From NCBI RefSeq assembly GCF_946887195.1, contig NZ_CAMPKE010000010.1, positions 62,001 through 126,000 on the forward strand: a stretch of DNA of 64,000 bases, read 5' to 3'. The notes below the pieces were generated by a model that searched no databases, had not been told where the DNA came from, and saw only the letters and a list, made by a program, of their open reading frames with translations. The stretch comes from an uncultured Halomonas sp. GTDB lineage: Bacteria > Pseudomonadota > Gammaproteobacteria > Pseudomonadales > Halomonadaceae. This document shows, one piece after another, positions 23,214 through 31,937 of the stretch (the first letter of the stretch is position 1; each line of letters opens with the position of its first letter). The position numbers and the translations under genes were made by a program.

Positions 23214-23851
23214 ACGCCCCGCAGCCCGCCCATCGTTCAACGGCCGCCGTGGTGGTGCAGAGCCTGATGTGGCTCTGGCTGATCGGCCTCAGTGTCCTCG
23301 TTGCCCTCGGCTACCAGACGATGAACGACCAGGCCGACCAGGAGCGCCTCGATTCCCGCCTGCAACGCCTCGAAGCGCAGGCAACAGGCCTGGCCGAGAC
23401 CGTCGAGGCCATCCAGCAGCGTCCAGCCGTCGCCACGGCGGCAGACCTCAAAGACACCCGCCAAATCCTGGAAGCACGCGCGGCCCAGGTCGAGAAATCG
23501 CTGAGCGCCTATGCCTCCGCCGACGACCTTCAGGCACTGCGCGCCGAAGTCGAGCAAATCAAGGCGCGGCAGACCGCTGCGCGCGCCGCTGCACCCGCCC
23601 AGCCGCGCACCAGGAACAAGCCCACCGCCAAGCCCGAACCGACGCCGCTCCCGTTCCGCATCGTCGGTGCCGAACTGCGTGCCGGCGAGCGCAGCGTGTC
23701 CGTCGCGCCGAGCAATGGCGACTTCACGCCCGACCAGCTTCAGGTGCTGCTACCCGGCGATGCGGTCGGCCCGTGGCGCTTGCAGGCCGTCGAGGGCAGC
23801 ACTGCGGTGTTCCAGGCCGGCGACCAGACCCGCCACGTGGCGATCCCCTGA
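23210..23851 (+). CDS. Membrane-anchored coiled-coil ICE protein
   Basis: This 213-residue protein has one N-terminal transmembrane segment (SLMWLWLIGLSVLVALGYQ, about residues 17-36), then a long coiled coil (residues 40-125, rich in Leu, Glu, Gln and Arg heptads). A Pro/Lys/Ala linker and a C-terminal beta domain (PFRIVGAELRAGERSVSVAP; LLPGDAVGPWRLQAVEGSTAVFQAGDQ) follow. The C-terminal domain resembles PilP/GspC-like periplasmic domains in character, but this is impression. Translationally coupled to pilL by an ATGA overlap. Probably part of the envelope-spanning transfer machine. Confidence 0.7.
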   Translation: MNAPQPAHRSTAAVVVQSLMWLWLIGLSVLVALGYQTMNDQADQERLDSRLQRLEAQATGLAETVEAIQQRPAVATAADLKDTRQILEARAAQVEKSLSAYASADDLQALRAEVEQIKARQTAARAAAPAQPRTRNKPTAKPEPTPLPFRIVGAELRAGERSVSVAPSNGDFTPDQLQVLLPGDAVGPWRLQAVEGSTAVFQAGDQTRHVAIP

Positions 23852-23865
23852 ACGGAGCACACCAC

Positions 23866-24591
23866 ATGAAGCCGTCGATCATCCTTTCCGCGCTTCTGCT
23901 GGCGTCCACCCAGTTGCCCGCGTGGGCGCAGCAATCCGCCACGGCTCCCGCCCGCAATGCGCAGAGTCAGGAACGCCCGCTGGTCGCCCGCATTCTGGAC
24001 GACCGGGTGGCGAGCGACTGGGGCCTTCAACCTCAGGAGTGGGCGCGCTATCGCGAACTGATGGACGGTCCACTGGGCATCTATTCGCCCAACCTGGACC
24101 CGCTGTCGGCCCTGGGCATCGAGGCGCGTACCGAAGAGGAACGGCGACGCTACGCCGAGCTGCAGGTGCAGGTCGAAGCGCGCCGCGTGGAGAAACTGCT
24201 CGCTTATCAGCGGGCCTATGACGAGGCCTGGCAGCGCCTGAACCCCGGGATGCAGCGGGTGAACCTGCCGGACGACAAGCCGGTCGCCGGGGCCACGCGC
24301 GGCTCCGGCCGCACGGCAGTGTTCGTGAAAGATAACTGCGTGGCCTGCGGCCAGCTCGTGCAGCGCCTGCAATCCTCGGGCGCCGAATTCGACCTGTACA
24401 TGGTCGGCAGCCGCCAGGACGACGCGCGCATCCGCGATTGGGCCAAGCGCGCGAACGTCGATCCGGCGCGCGTGCGCAGCGGCAGCATCACGCTCAACCA
24501 CGACGGCGGCCGCTGGTTGACCTTGGGGGTACCCGGCGACCTGCCGGCGGTCGTGCGCGAGGTGAACGGCCAATGGCAGCGCCAGCCATAG
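23866..24591 (+). CDS. PFL_4693-family ICE protein (TIGR03759)
   Basis: This 241-residue secreted protein has a clear signal peptide (LSALLLASTQLPAWA, cleaved near residue 21). The family signature is WGLQPQEWARYRELMDGPLGIYSP in broken form. The C-terminal half contains a CVAC motif in a thioredoxin-like context (AVFVKDNCVACGQLVQRLQSSG). It is likely a periplasmic protein of the transfer apparatus, perhaps with redox or disulfide function. Its stop overlaps the following lytic transglycosylase gene by 19 nt. Confidence 0.85.
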   Translation: MKPSIILSALLLASTQLPAWAQQSATAPARNAQSQERPLVARILDDRVASDWGLQPQEWARYRELMDGPLGIYSPNLDPLSALGIEARTEEERRRYAELQVQVEARRVEKLLAYQRAYDEAWQRLNPGMQRVNLPDDKPVAGATRGSGRTAVFVKDNCVACGQLVQRLQSSGAEFDLYMVGSRQDDARIRDWAKRANVDPARVRSGSITLNHDGGRWLTLGVPGDLPAVVREVNGQWQRQP

Positions 24592-25163
24592 CCGCCCCCC
24601 TGCGCACACTGGTGCTCGCCGCTGGCCTATGCGCCTGCGTCGCCCAAGCCCAGGAGGTTCCGCCACCGGCCTACCAGCTCGCCGCGCAGCGCGCAGGCAT
24701 CCCCTCGACGGTGCTCTACGCCGTGGCCTTGCAGGAGAGTGGCATCCGCCGTAACGGACGCATCGTCCCGTGGCCGTGGTCCCTCAACGTCGCCGGCCAA
24801 TCACGCCGCTATGCGACCCGCGCCGATGCCTGCGCGGGTTTGCAGCAGGCGATGCGCTCCACGCCGCACACGCGCATCGACGCGGGCCTGGGCCAGATCA
24901 ACCTCGGCTACCACCAGCAGCGCTACGCCAGCGCCTGCGACCTGCTCGACCCGTACCGGAATCTCGCCATCGCTGCCGAGATCCTGCGCGAGCAACACGC
25001 CCCCGGCGAGGACTGGTTGCTGGCGATGGGCCGCTACCACCGCCCCGCGGGTGGCGAGCCCGCCGCCCGCTACCGGCGCAGCGTGTCGCGCCACCTCGCC
25101 CGGGTGCAGGGCGCACGCCCAACCGCCGCGGTTCTCGCCGCACGCAAGGAGACATCCCCATGA
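24573..25163 (+). CDS. Lytic transglycosylase (SLT domain) of the ICE transfer system
   Basis: This 196-residue protein has a signal peptide (LRTLVLAAGLCACVAQAQ) and an SLT lysozyme-like domain: catalytic glutamate in YAVALQESGI, GLGQINLGYH, NLAIAAEILREQ and MGRYHRP. It would cleave peptidoglycan locally to let the secretion channel pass. ATG 24573 overlaps the previous gene by 19 nt. The downstream gene overlaps by 4 nt (ATGA at 25160). This is a conserved position in ICEclc-like elements. Confidence 0.87.
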   Translation: MAAPAIAAPLRTLVLAAGLCACVAQAQEVPPPAYQLAAQRAGIPSTVLYAVALQESGIRRNGRIVPWPWSLNVAGQSRRYATRADACAGLQQAMRSTPHTRIDAGLGQINLGYHQQRYASACDLLDPYRNLAIAAEILREQHAPGEDWLLAMGRYHRPAGGEPAARYRRSVSRHLARVQGARPTAAVLAARKETSP

Positions 25164-25699
25164 CGACATCCCATCTGGCCTTGCGTGGCCTGCTCGTACT
25201 GCTGGCGGGTCTGCCGCTGGCCTCGCTTGCCGGCGAGCCGCTGATCGTGGTCGAAGACCGCGGCGGCGCGTCGGCGCTGCCGTACTACGAAGCCCTGAAC
25301 CTCCAGCCGCGCACCAACGCACCGGCCCGGCCGCCGATCCCGACGCCCCAGGTTCCCGCCACGCCGGCGGACGAGGCCGCGATGCTGCCGGTGCGCAGCG
25401 CCAAGCTCACCCCCGGCACCGTCCCGCGGCGTGTCATCGAGGCTCCGGGTCTGCGGCCTTTCGTTGTCGTCGGCGACGACGAGGCATCTCGGGCCTGGCT
25501 GCGCAGCCAGGCAGCCGCGCTGCGCGAGCGCGGCGCGGTCGGTCTGGTGGTCAACGTCGAGACCGTGCAGGGCCTGGCGCGGCTGCGCACCCTGGTGCCC
25601 GGCGTACCCCTCGCGCCCATGTCCGGCGACGACCTGGCCGAGCGCCTGGGCCTGCGGCACTACCCGGTGCTGATCACAGCCACCGGCATCGAGCAATGA
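25160..25699 (+). CDS. PFL_4695-family ICE protein (TIGR03765)
   Basis: This 179-residue exported protein (signal peptide ending near LASLAGEP) carries the family pattern LIVVEDRGGASALPYYEALN at the mature N-terminus, a Pro-rich linker and a C-terminal alpha/beta domain (PFVVVGDDEASRAWLRSQAAALRERGAVGLVVNVETVQGL, in broken form) like a restriction-of-space NTP-independent fold. Function is unknown; it belongs to the transfer operon and precedes TraD by 4 nt. Confidence 0.85.
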   Translation: MTTSHLALRGLLVLLAGLPLASLAGEPLIVVEDRGGASALPYYEALNLQPRTNAPARPPIPTPQVPATPADEAAMLPVRSAKLTPGTVPRRVIEAPGLRPFVVVGDDEASRAWLRSQAAALRERGAVGLVVNVETVQGLARLRTLVPGVPLAPMSGDDLAERLGLRHYPVLITATGIEQ

Positions 25700-25703
25700 A
25701 GCC

Positions 25704-27896
25704 ATGTCGGGGAAACAGCCGGTCGAGGTACTGCTTCGCCCAGCGGTGGAGCTATACACCGTTGCCGCATGCGCGGGCGCCGCGTTTCTCTCCCTGGTGG
25801 CCCCATGGTCGCTCGCGCTGAGCCCGTCCATGGGCGTCGGCAGCGCGCTGGCGTTCGGCGCCTACGGTGCCATCCGCTACCGCGATGCCCGCGTCATCCT
25901 GCGCTACCGGCGCAACATCCGCCGCCTGCCGCGCTACGTGATGACCAGCAAGGACGTGCCGGTCAGCCAGCAGCGGCTGTTCGTGGGGCGCGGGTTCCTG
26001 TGGGAGCAGAAGCACACCCATAGGCTCATGCAAACGTACCGGCCGGAGTTCCGCCGCTACGTCGAGCCCACACCAGCCTACCGGCTGGCGCGACGGCTGG
26101 AAGAACGGCTGGAGTACGCGCCGTTCCCGCTGTCCCGGCTGTCGAAACTCACCGGCTGGGACGTACCTTTCAACCCGGTGCGGCCGTTGCCGCCTGTGGG
26201 CGGCCTGCCGCGCCTGCACGGCATCGAACCCGAGGAGATGGACGTCAGCCTGCCGCTGGGCGAGCGCGTCGGCCACTCGCTGGTGCTGGGCACGACGCGC
26301 GTCGGCAAGACCCGGCTGGCCGAACTATTCGTGACCCAGGACATCCGGCGCGTGAACGCCGCGGGCGAGCACGAGGTGGTGATCGTCATTGACCCCAAGG
26401 GCGATGCCGATCTCCTGAAGCGGATGTACGTCGAGGCTAAGCGCGCCGGCCGCGAAGGCGAGTTCTACGTCTTCCACCTGGGATGGCCGGACATCTCCGC
26501 GCGCTACAACGCCGTGGGGCGATTCGGGCGTATATCGGAAGTCGCCACCCGCGTTGCGGGGCAGCTTTCCGGTGAAGGCAACTCGGCCGCCTTCCGAGAG
26601 TTTGCGTGGCGGTTCGTCAACATCATTGCCCGCGCCCTGGTGGAGCTGGGACAGCGGCCCGACTACATGCTGATCCAACGGCACGTCATCAACATCGACG
26701 CGCTGTTCATCGAGTACGCCCAGCATTACTTCGCCAAGACCGAGCCCAGGGCCTGGGAGGTGATTGTCCAGATCGAGGCCAAGCTCAACGAGAAGAACAT
26801 CCCGCGCAACATGATCGGGCGCGAGAAGCGCGTGGTGGCGCTGGAGCAGTACCTCTCGCAGGCGCGCAACTACGACCCGGTGCTGGATGGCCTGCGCTCG
26901 GCGGTTCGCTACGACAAGACGTACTTCGACAAGATCGTCGCATCGCTGCTGCCGCTGCTGGAGAAGCTCACTAGCGGCAAGATCGCGCAGCTCCTGGCCC
27001 CGAACTACTCCGACCTGGCCGACCCGCGCCCGATCTTCGACTGGATGCAGATCATCCGTAAGAGGGCCATCGTCTATGTGGGCCTGGATGCGCTCTCCGA
27101 CGCCGAGGTCGCCACCGCGGTCGGCAACTCGATGTTCAGCGATCTCGTGTCGGTCGCCGGGCATATCTACAAGCATGGGATCGACGATGGCCTGCCGGGC
27201 GCATCGGCCGGTGCGCGCGTGCCGATCAACGTCCATGCCGACGAGTTCAACGAATTGATGGGCGACGAGTTCATCCCGCTGATCAACAAGGGCGGCGGTG
27301 CCGGCCTGCAAGTCACTGCGTACACGCAGACCCTGTCGGACATCGAGGCCCGCATCGGCAACCGCGCGAAGGCAGGCCAGGTGATCGGGAATTTCAACAA
27401 CCTGTTCATGCTGCGCGTGCGCGAGACCGCGACCGCCGAACTGCTGACCCGGCAATTGCCGAAGGTCGAGGTCTATACGACCACCATCGTCAGCGGCGCG
27501 ACCGACAGCTCGGACATTCGCGGGGCGACGGATTTCACGTCGAACACTCAGGACCGCATCAGCATGTCCAGCGTGCCGATGATCGAGCCGTCGCACGTCG
27601 TCGGCCTGCCGAAAGGCCAGTGCTTCGCGTTGCTGCAGGGCGGCCAGCTTTGGAAAGTGCGCATGCCGCTGCCGGCGCCGGACCCGGACGAAGTGATGCC
27701 GGCAGACTTGCAGCAACTGGCCGGGTACATGCGCCAGAGCTACAGCGAAGCGACGCAGTGGTGGGAGTTCACCAGTTCCCCCGCCTTGCAGGACACGGGC
27801 CTGCCCGACGACCTGCTGGATGACGCCGCTGCGGCCGAACCTCCCGCGGTGGCCATTGCCACCGACGAGGACACCGGCAACAAGGCCTCGCCATGA
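25704..27896 (+). CDS. traD: Conjugative coupling protein TraD (SXT/TOL subfamily, TIGR03743)
   Basis: This 730-residue type IV coupling ATPase has two N-terminal hydrophobic segments (about residues 16-60). Walker A is GTTRVGKT (from G196) and Walker B is VIVIDPKGD (D230). The C-terminal part has the TraD-type FNNLFMLRVRETATAELLTRQ region. It would bring the relaxase-DNA complex to the secretion channel and power export. It lies between TIGR03765 and TIGR03747; the latter overlaps its stop by 4 nt. Confidence 0.93.
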   Translation: MSGKQPVEVLLRPAVELYTVAACAGAAFLSLVAPWSLALSPSMGVGSALAFGAYGAIRYRDARVILRYRRNIRRLPRYVMTSKDVPVSQQRLFVGRGFLWEQKHTHRLMQTYRPEFRRYVEPTPAYRLARRLEERLEYAPFPLSRLSKLTGWDVPFNPVRPLPPVGGLPRLHGIEPEEMDVSLPLGERVGHSLVLGTTRVGKTRLAELFVTQDIRRVNAAGEHEVVIVIDPKGDADLLKRMYVEAKRAGREGEFYVFHLGWPDISARYNAVGRFGRISEVATRVAGQLSGEGNSAAFREFAWRFVNIIARALVELGQRPDYMLIQRHVINIDALFIEYAQHYFAKTEPRAWEVIVQIEAKLNEKNIPRNMIGREKRVVALEQYLSQARNYDPVLDGLRSAVRYDKTYFDKIVASLLPLLEKLTSGKIAQLLAPNYSDLADPRPIFDWMQIIRKRAIVYVGLDALSDAEVATAVGNSMFSDLVSVAGHIYKHGIDDGLPGASAGARVPINVHADEFNELMGDEFIPLINKGGGAGLQVTAYTQTLSDIEARIGNRAKAGQVIGNFNNLFMLRVRETATAELLTRQLPKVEVYTTTIVSGATDSSDIRGATDFTSNTQDRISMSSVPMIEPSHVVGLPKGQCFALLQGGQLWKVRMPLPAPDPDEVMPADLQQLAGYMRQSYSEATQWWEFTSSPALQDTGLPDDLLDDAAAAEPPAVAIATDEDTGNKASP

Positions 27897-28654
27897 AGGA
27901 CGCCGCCTCGACTGCACAACGGGAGCAGAACCAGCGCCAGGGCCTGATCGTCGGCACCATCACCTTGCCGTTCCGGCTGCTCGGGGTGCTGATCGGCTCG
28001 CTGCTGTTCTCGATCGTCGTGGAGTGCGTCGGCATGCACCTGTTCTGGAAGGACCAGGGCTGGCGGCACTCGCAGCAGATGTTGCAGTACGAACTGGGGC
28101 ACCTGTCCAGCCACTTCACGCGCAGCGTCGTCGTGCAGGAGCCGGGGCGCACCGCGCACGAACTGGTGGATACCGGCTACGAATGGGTATTCGTTCGCTC
28201 CGGGCTGCTGGAGCGCATGAGCCAGACCGCCGAGCGCGCCCGCGCGCCGAGCCACGGGAGGATCCAGGACGGGGGGCGCAACTTTCGCTACTACATCAGC
28301 CAGGTCTATGTCTGGACCGAGAACTACCTGATTGCCGCGGCCTTCACCACCCTCACGTTTCTGGTGCGCCTGCTGGTTCTGGTGCTCACGTTGCCGCTGA
28401 TCTGCACCGCGGCGTTCGTCGGCCTGATCGACGGTCTTGTGCGGCGGGACGTGCGCCGGTTCGGCGCAGGCCGGGAATCCGGCTTCATCTACCACCGCGC
28501 GAAGGCGAGCCTGATGCCGCTGGCCGTGCTGCCGTGGGTCACGTACCTGGCCTTGCCGATCTCTGTGCATCCACTGCTGATCCTGCTGCCCAGCGCAGCC
28601 TTGCTGGGACTGGCCGTGAGCCTGACTGCGGGCAGCTTCAAAAAATACTTGTGA
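27893..28654 (+). CDS. TIGR03747-family integral membrane protein (DUF4400)
   Basis: This 253-residue membrane protein has an N-terminal transmembrane segment (residues about 18-48), a soluble middle and a C-terminal cluster of transmembrane helices (about 140-185 and 205-245). The pattern matches TIGR03747/DUF4400, a T4SS component usually directly downstream of TraD. It is translationally coupled to traD (ATGA at 27893). In related elements the RAQPRD gene follows directly; here an unrelated minus-strand gene is inserted after it. Confidence 0.88.
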   Translation: MKDAASTAQREQNQRQGLIVGTITLPFRLLGVLIGSLLFSIVVECVGMHLFWKDQGWRHSQQMLQYELGHLSSHFTRSVVVQEPGRTAHELVDTGYEWVFVRSGLLERMSQTAERARAPSHGRIQDGGRNFRYYISQVYVWTENYLIAAAFTTLTFLVRLLVLVLTLPLICTAAFVGLIDGLVRRDVRRFGAGRESGFIYHRAKASLMPLAVLPWVTYLALPISVHPLLILLPSAALLGLAVSLTAGSFKKYL

Positions 28655-28700
28655 TGACAGAGAAACCAGATCATTAGGCAACTCATTCAGTATTTCTTAT

Positions 28701-29630
28701 TTATTGAATTTGCTGACCAAGGATTTTCTCGCGATACATATTGGCCAAATGGCGCGCCCTCATGCTCCACTGCTCTGTAATCTTTGGGAAATCTGTTGCG
28801 CCGCGCCCATCCATTCCTTGCAATGTAACGTAGCCCTGCCCATCCTGTCCGCGTACAAAAGCTATGTAGTTATATATTGAATCTCGAAATTCAGTGAGAG
28901 CATAAAAGAAGGCATCGCCAGCCGGAAGCGCACGAGATAAGTCAATGCGACCTTGGGCATATAAAAAATCATTGACACCCTTCATTCCCCATCCTACCCG
29001 ATCCAACTCAATGTAAAGATTGTCCACGGCGTCATAATGCACAGATGGAATGTAACCACATGAAAAGTCCCATGTTTCGAGCCAGTCGAGAAAGTCAGAC
29101 CTGAAATATGAAGGAACAATATTTTGAAGTGTGGCTATGGAATCCGCCATCTGCTGAGGCGTTAATGCGCTCCTGGCAACTTGAAATGCTGATGGGAAAA
29201 TTCTCTTACAGACATCTTGTGGGATAAAACTAATATCAGAAATTTCACCCCAATAGACCACGTGAACCGGAAAAATCGATCCATCCAGCCTTTTGTGTTG
29301 AGTGCCATGGAACTGATGATGATTTATGCTGGTATGGCGATTTGCCGTTGTGAAAATCACATAACAACCAATCGGCTCAGGGAAGGAATCGGTCTTACTC
29401 AACTCAGCCGTAACGTCTGTAGAGTTTAGTTGATTAACAAATTTTGCCTGCCCAAACACTGAGTAGCCGCCAACGGCAGGAAAAATGTCAATGCCATGCT
29501 GCCTTTGCCCATTTCCGCCGTATCTTCTGAATTGCACGTCATACCTCATATTCCGCGCGACCCAGTCCCTCATGAGGTAGCAGCAAATTTCCTCAAAATC
29601 TTGATCAGTTCTAAAGGTCAGTCCTTGCAT
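28701..29630 (-). CDS. PD-(D/E)XK (Mrr-like) nuclease-domain protein inserted in the transfer operon
   Basis: I chose the internal ATG at 29630 (AGGATAAAA RBS) over an upstream in-frame ATG, giving 309 residues. The N-terminal domain has the restriction-endonuclease-like pattern FEEICCYLMRDW (E13/E14), QFRRYGGNGQRQHGIDIFPA (D48) and VFGQAKFV (Q61-x-K63), as in Mrr/Cap4-type nucleases. The rest (residues about 130-309) is of unknown fold and probably senses the target. The gene is much more AT-rich than its neighbours, on the opposite strand, and separates TIGR03747 from RAQPRD. The likely role is defence against phages or competing plasmids. Nothing else of a known multi-gene defence system is adjacent. 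Confidence 0.7.
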   Translation of the reverse strand: MQGLTFRTDQDFEEICCYLMRDWVARNMRYDVQFRRYGGNGQRQHGIDIFPAVGGYSVFGQAKFVNQLNSTDVTAELSKTDSFPEPIGCYVIFTTANRHTSINHHQFHGTQHKRLDGSIFPVHVVYWGEISDISFIPQDVCKRIFPSAFQVARSALTPQQMADSIATLQNIVPSYFRSDFLDWLETWDFSCGYIPSVHYDAVDNLYIELDRVGWGMKGVNDFLYAQGRIDLSRALPAGDAFFYALTEFRDSIYNYIAFVRGQDGQGYVTLQGMDGRGATDFPKITEQWSMRARHLANMYREKILGQQIQ

Positions 29631-29770
29631 TTTTATCCTGGATCTTTGTAAGAGCGTTGATATTTTGCCACGCGGCCGGTGGAAATTCCCTTCTTGAATT
29701 CTGGCCTGACGACCACTCCCTGAGCGAACTGGACGCACGCTGCCAATCAAACCGATCAGCGCAGTTTCCT

Positions 29771-29783
29771 ATTGTTTGCTGCC
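29771..29783 (+). promoter_or_regulatory. ATTGTTTGCTGCC box before RAQPRD operon
   Basis: Identical 13-mer to the box at 22548, 55 bp before the RAQPRD start codon. A CTGATCA stretch at about 29817-29823 is also found at the same relative place (about 42-45 bp after the box) upstream of 39195. Suggests co-regulated promoters. Confidence 0.5.
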
Positions 29784-29838
29784 TGCAGTCACCCTGAACT
29801 CCACCATCGCACTATTCTGATCACACAGGAATGGCGCG

Positions 29839-30219
29839 ATGTTGGCTCCGATCTGGCAGCGCGCCGCGCATCGCGGCGTGCCCATTTTTCTCGTGACGGC
29901 CCTGCTGCTGGGTCAGTCCCCGATGGCGTTGGCCGAGTCCCCCGCACAGCGCCAGGAGCTGGTCGCCGCGCTGCGCCAACTCGACGCGCTGGAGCGCACC
30001 GTCGCCGACAGCGCCGCGCGTGCCCCCATCCAGCCGGGCGAGCGCTACCACTTCGATTACCCGCGGTTGCTGGCTGACTTGACGCGCGTGCGCGCCGGCA
30101 TCCAGGCCCATCTCACACCGTCGCGTGCCCAGCCGCGCGACCCCTCCGAACTGGCCAGCGACTACCGCACCGAGCGGTCCGCTTCGCCATCGCCGACGAC
30201 TACGGAAGCCAAGCCATGA
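29839..30219 (+). CDS. RAQPRD-family ICE protein (TIGR01690)
   Basis: A 126-residue exported protein (signal peptide ending near MALAES) with the name-giving motif RAQPRDPSEL at about residues 96-105. A helical mature domain (QRQELVAALRQLDALERTV) precedes it. Typical first gene of the second T4SS operon in this ICE class. Its stop overlaps the next ATG (ATGA at 30216). Confidence 0.88.
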   Translation: MLAPIWQRAAHRGVPIFLVTALLLGQSPMALAESPAQRQELVAALRQLDALERTVADSAARAPIQPGERYHFDYPRLLADLTRVRAGIQAHLTPSRAQPRDPSELASDYRTERSASPSPTTTEAKP

Positions 30220-30449
30220 ACGGCGCCCAGGTCTCGGCATTTCAAGCCAACAGCGGCATCGCGCCTTCGGCGATGGCGACCGTCCTGGTCGGCGCCGTGT
30301 TCGCGGTGCTCCTCGTCTGGGGCGTCTGGGCCATCCGAACGGCCTACGTGGGGTGGTCCGAGAGCCGCCTCAACCAGCGCCAGTTCCTCGGCGTCTGCAT
30401 CCGCTTCGTCGCGATGTACCTCGTCCTGAGCTTCTTCCTCCTCTCCTGA
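30216..30449 (+). CDS. PFL_4701-family small membrane protein (TIGR03758)
   Basis: This 77-residue protein has two hydrophobic segments (MATVLVGAVFAVLLVWGVWA and FVAMYLVLSFFLLS) and the TIGR03758 pattern with an N-terminal SGIAPSAMA. Probably an inner-membrane T4SS component of the VirB2/TraA-TraL neighbourhood. Coupled to RAQPRD by 4-nt overlap. Confidence 0.85.
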   Translation: MNGAQVSAFQANSGIAPSAMATVLVGAVFAVLLVWGVWAIRTAYVGWSESRLNQRQFLGVCIRFVAMYLVLSFFLLS

Positions 30450-30465
30450 CCTGAAAGGCACGACC

Positions 30466-30825
30466 ATGCAAAACCGCATCCTCCATTCCCGCCTTGCCCA
30501 GCGCGCCGCTGTGGCACTGGGCTCCGCCGCGCTGCCCGCGCTGTCGTTCGCGCAAGGCTTGCCGCAGTTGGAAAACCCGACCCGCGGCACCGGCAACGGC
30601 ATCATGGAAACGATCAGGAACTACGGCTACGACATCATCATGCTCGTAGCCCTCCTGGTCGTGGCGTCGATGTTCATCGGCGTCTGCTACCACGCCTACG
30701 GCACCTACGCGGAAATCCACACCGGCCGCAAGACCTGGGGCCAGTTTGGCCTCACCGTCGCGATCGGTGCCGTGCTGCTCGTGATCGGCATCTGGCTGCT
30801 CACCGAAGCCACCGGCATCCTGTAA
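30466..30825 (+). CDS. PFL_4702-family protein, pilin-like (TIGR03745)
   Basis: This 119-residue protein has a cleavable signal peptide (ALPALSFAQG) and two transmembrane segments (DIIMLVALLVVASMFIGVCYH; FGLTVAIGAVLLVIGIWLLTEA in broken form). That layout and its position match TIGR03745, the proposed pilin-like subunit of the G-type T4SS. It would form the extracellular conjugative pilus or a channel base. Confidence 0.87.
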   Translation: MQNRILHSRLAQRAAVALGSAALPALSFAQGLPQLENPTRGTGNGIMETIRNYGYDIIMLVALLVVASMFIGVCYHAYGTYAEIHTGRKTWGQFGLTVAIGAVLLVIGIWLLTEATGIL

Positions 30826-30837
30826 GGCGAGGCCGGT

Positions 30838-31248
30838 ATGTCCGAGCAGCAGCACGTCCGTGCGGACGGGACGGTCACGTTCCTTCCGCATCGGCTCAAC
30901 CGCCACCCTGTTGTCGTGCGCGGCCTCACCGCCGACGAACTGTGGATCTGCTGCGGCCTGTCCGGCGCCGCCGGCCTGCTGGTCGGCGCGCCGCTGTCCT
31001 GGGTGTTCCGCACGATCGCCATCGCGCCGACGTTCGTCGTCCTGGGCGTGGCCCTGGGCGTCTTCATCGGCGGCGGCATCCTGCGCCGGCTCAAGCGCGG
31101 GCGCCCCGACACCTGGCTGTACCGGCAACTGCAATGGCGCATCGCCACGCGCCATCCACTGATGGCGGGATGGGTAGGCGGCCACGTGCTGATCTCGCGC
31201 TCCGGCTTCTGGTCCACCCGAAGGTCCGTTGCAAGGGGGGCACGATGA
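30838..31248 (+). CDS. TIGR03750-family conjugal transfer protein (TraL-like)
   Basis: This 136-residue protein has an N-terminal FLPHRLNRHPVVVRGLTADE motif, two transmembrane segments (about residues 38-85) and a basic C-terminus with RPDTWLYRQLQWR. The family corresponds to TraL-type inner-membrane T4SS proteins. Stop overlaps next start (ATGA at 31245). Confidence 0.88.
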   Translation: MSEQQHVRADGTVTFLPHRLNRHPVVVRGLTADELWICCGLSGAAGLLVGAPLSWVFRTIAIAPTFVVLGVALGVFIGGGILRRLKRGRPDTWLYRQLQWRIATRHPLMAGWVGGHVLISRSGFWSTRRSVARGAR

Positions 31249-31937
31249 GCCGCTTCAAGAACGAGATCACCCACCTGCAGGCGCACATCAAGACGCTTCG
31301 CCTGGGTGCTGGTGCGCTGGTCATCGTCGCCCTGGTCATGGGCGGTGGCTGGTGGAGCGCGCCGCGCGACCTGACCATCCACGTCCCGCCCGACCTGCGC
31401 TCGGGCAGTACCCGCAAGTGGTGGGAAGTGCCGCCCGAATCGGTCTATGCGTTCACGTTCTACGTGTTCCAGACCCTCAACCGCTGGCCGACGAACGGCG
31501 AAGAGGACTATCCGCGCAACCTCCACACGCTCTCGCCGTACCTTACCCCGTCCTGCCAGGCCTTCCTGCGCGCGGACTACGACTACCGCCGTTCCACGGG
31601 CGAGCTGCGCCAGCGCGTGCGCGGGATTTATGAGATCCCCGGCCGCGGCTACGGCGACGACCCCACGGCGCGCGTGCGCGTGGTCTCCGACCGCGACTGG
31701 GTGGTGACGCTCGACATCACCGCCGACGAGTACTACGGCGCCGAGCAGGTCAAGCGCGCGCTCGTGCGCTACCCGGTGAAGGTCACGCGGGTGGACGTCG
31801 ATCCCGCCCGCAACCCCTTCGGCCTGGCGCTGGACTGCTACGACGGCGCGCCCCAGCGCATCAGCGCACCGGAGCCGACTCGCCCGGCACCTGGCGGCCT
31901 GTCTCCGCAAGCGCCCCAAGGAGGAAACACCCCATGA
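31245..31937 (+). CDS. PFL_4703-family protein (TIGR03746, TraE-like)
   Basis: A 230-residue protein with one N-terminal transmembrane segment (AGALVIVALVMGGGWWSA) and a periplasmic beta-rich domain including IHVPPDLRSG and SVYAFTFYVFQTLNRWP. It corresponds to the TraE/VirB5-like part of the channel scaffold. Coupled to TIGR03750 and TIGR03749 by 4-nt overlaps at both ends. Confidence 0.88.
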   Translation: MSRFKNEITHLQAHIKTLRLGAGALVIVALVMGGGWWSAPRDLTIHVPPDLRSGSTRKWWEVPPESVYAFTFYVFQTLNRWPTNGEEDYPRNLHTLSPYLTPSCQAFLRADYDYRRSTGELRQRVRGIYEIPGRGYGDDPTARVRVVSDRDWVVTLDITADEYYGAEQVKRALVRYPVKVTRVDVDPARNPFGLALDCYDGAPQRISAPEPTRPAPGGLSPQAPQGGNTP

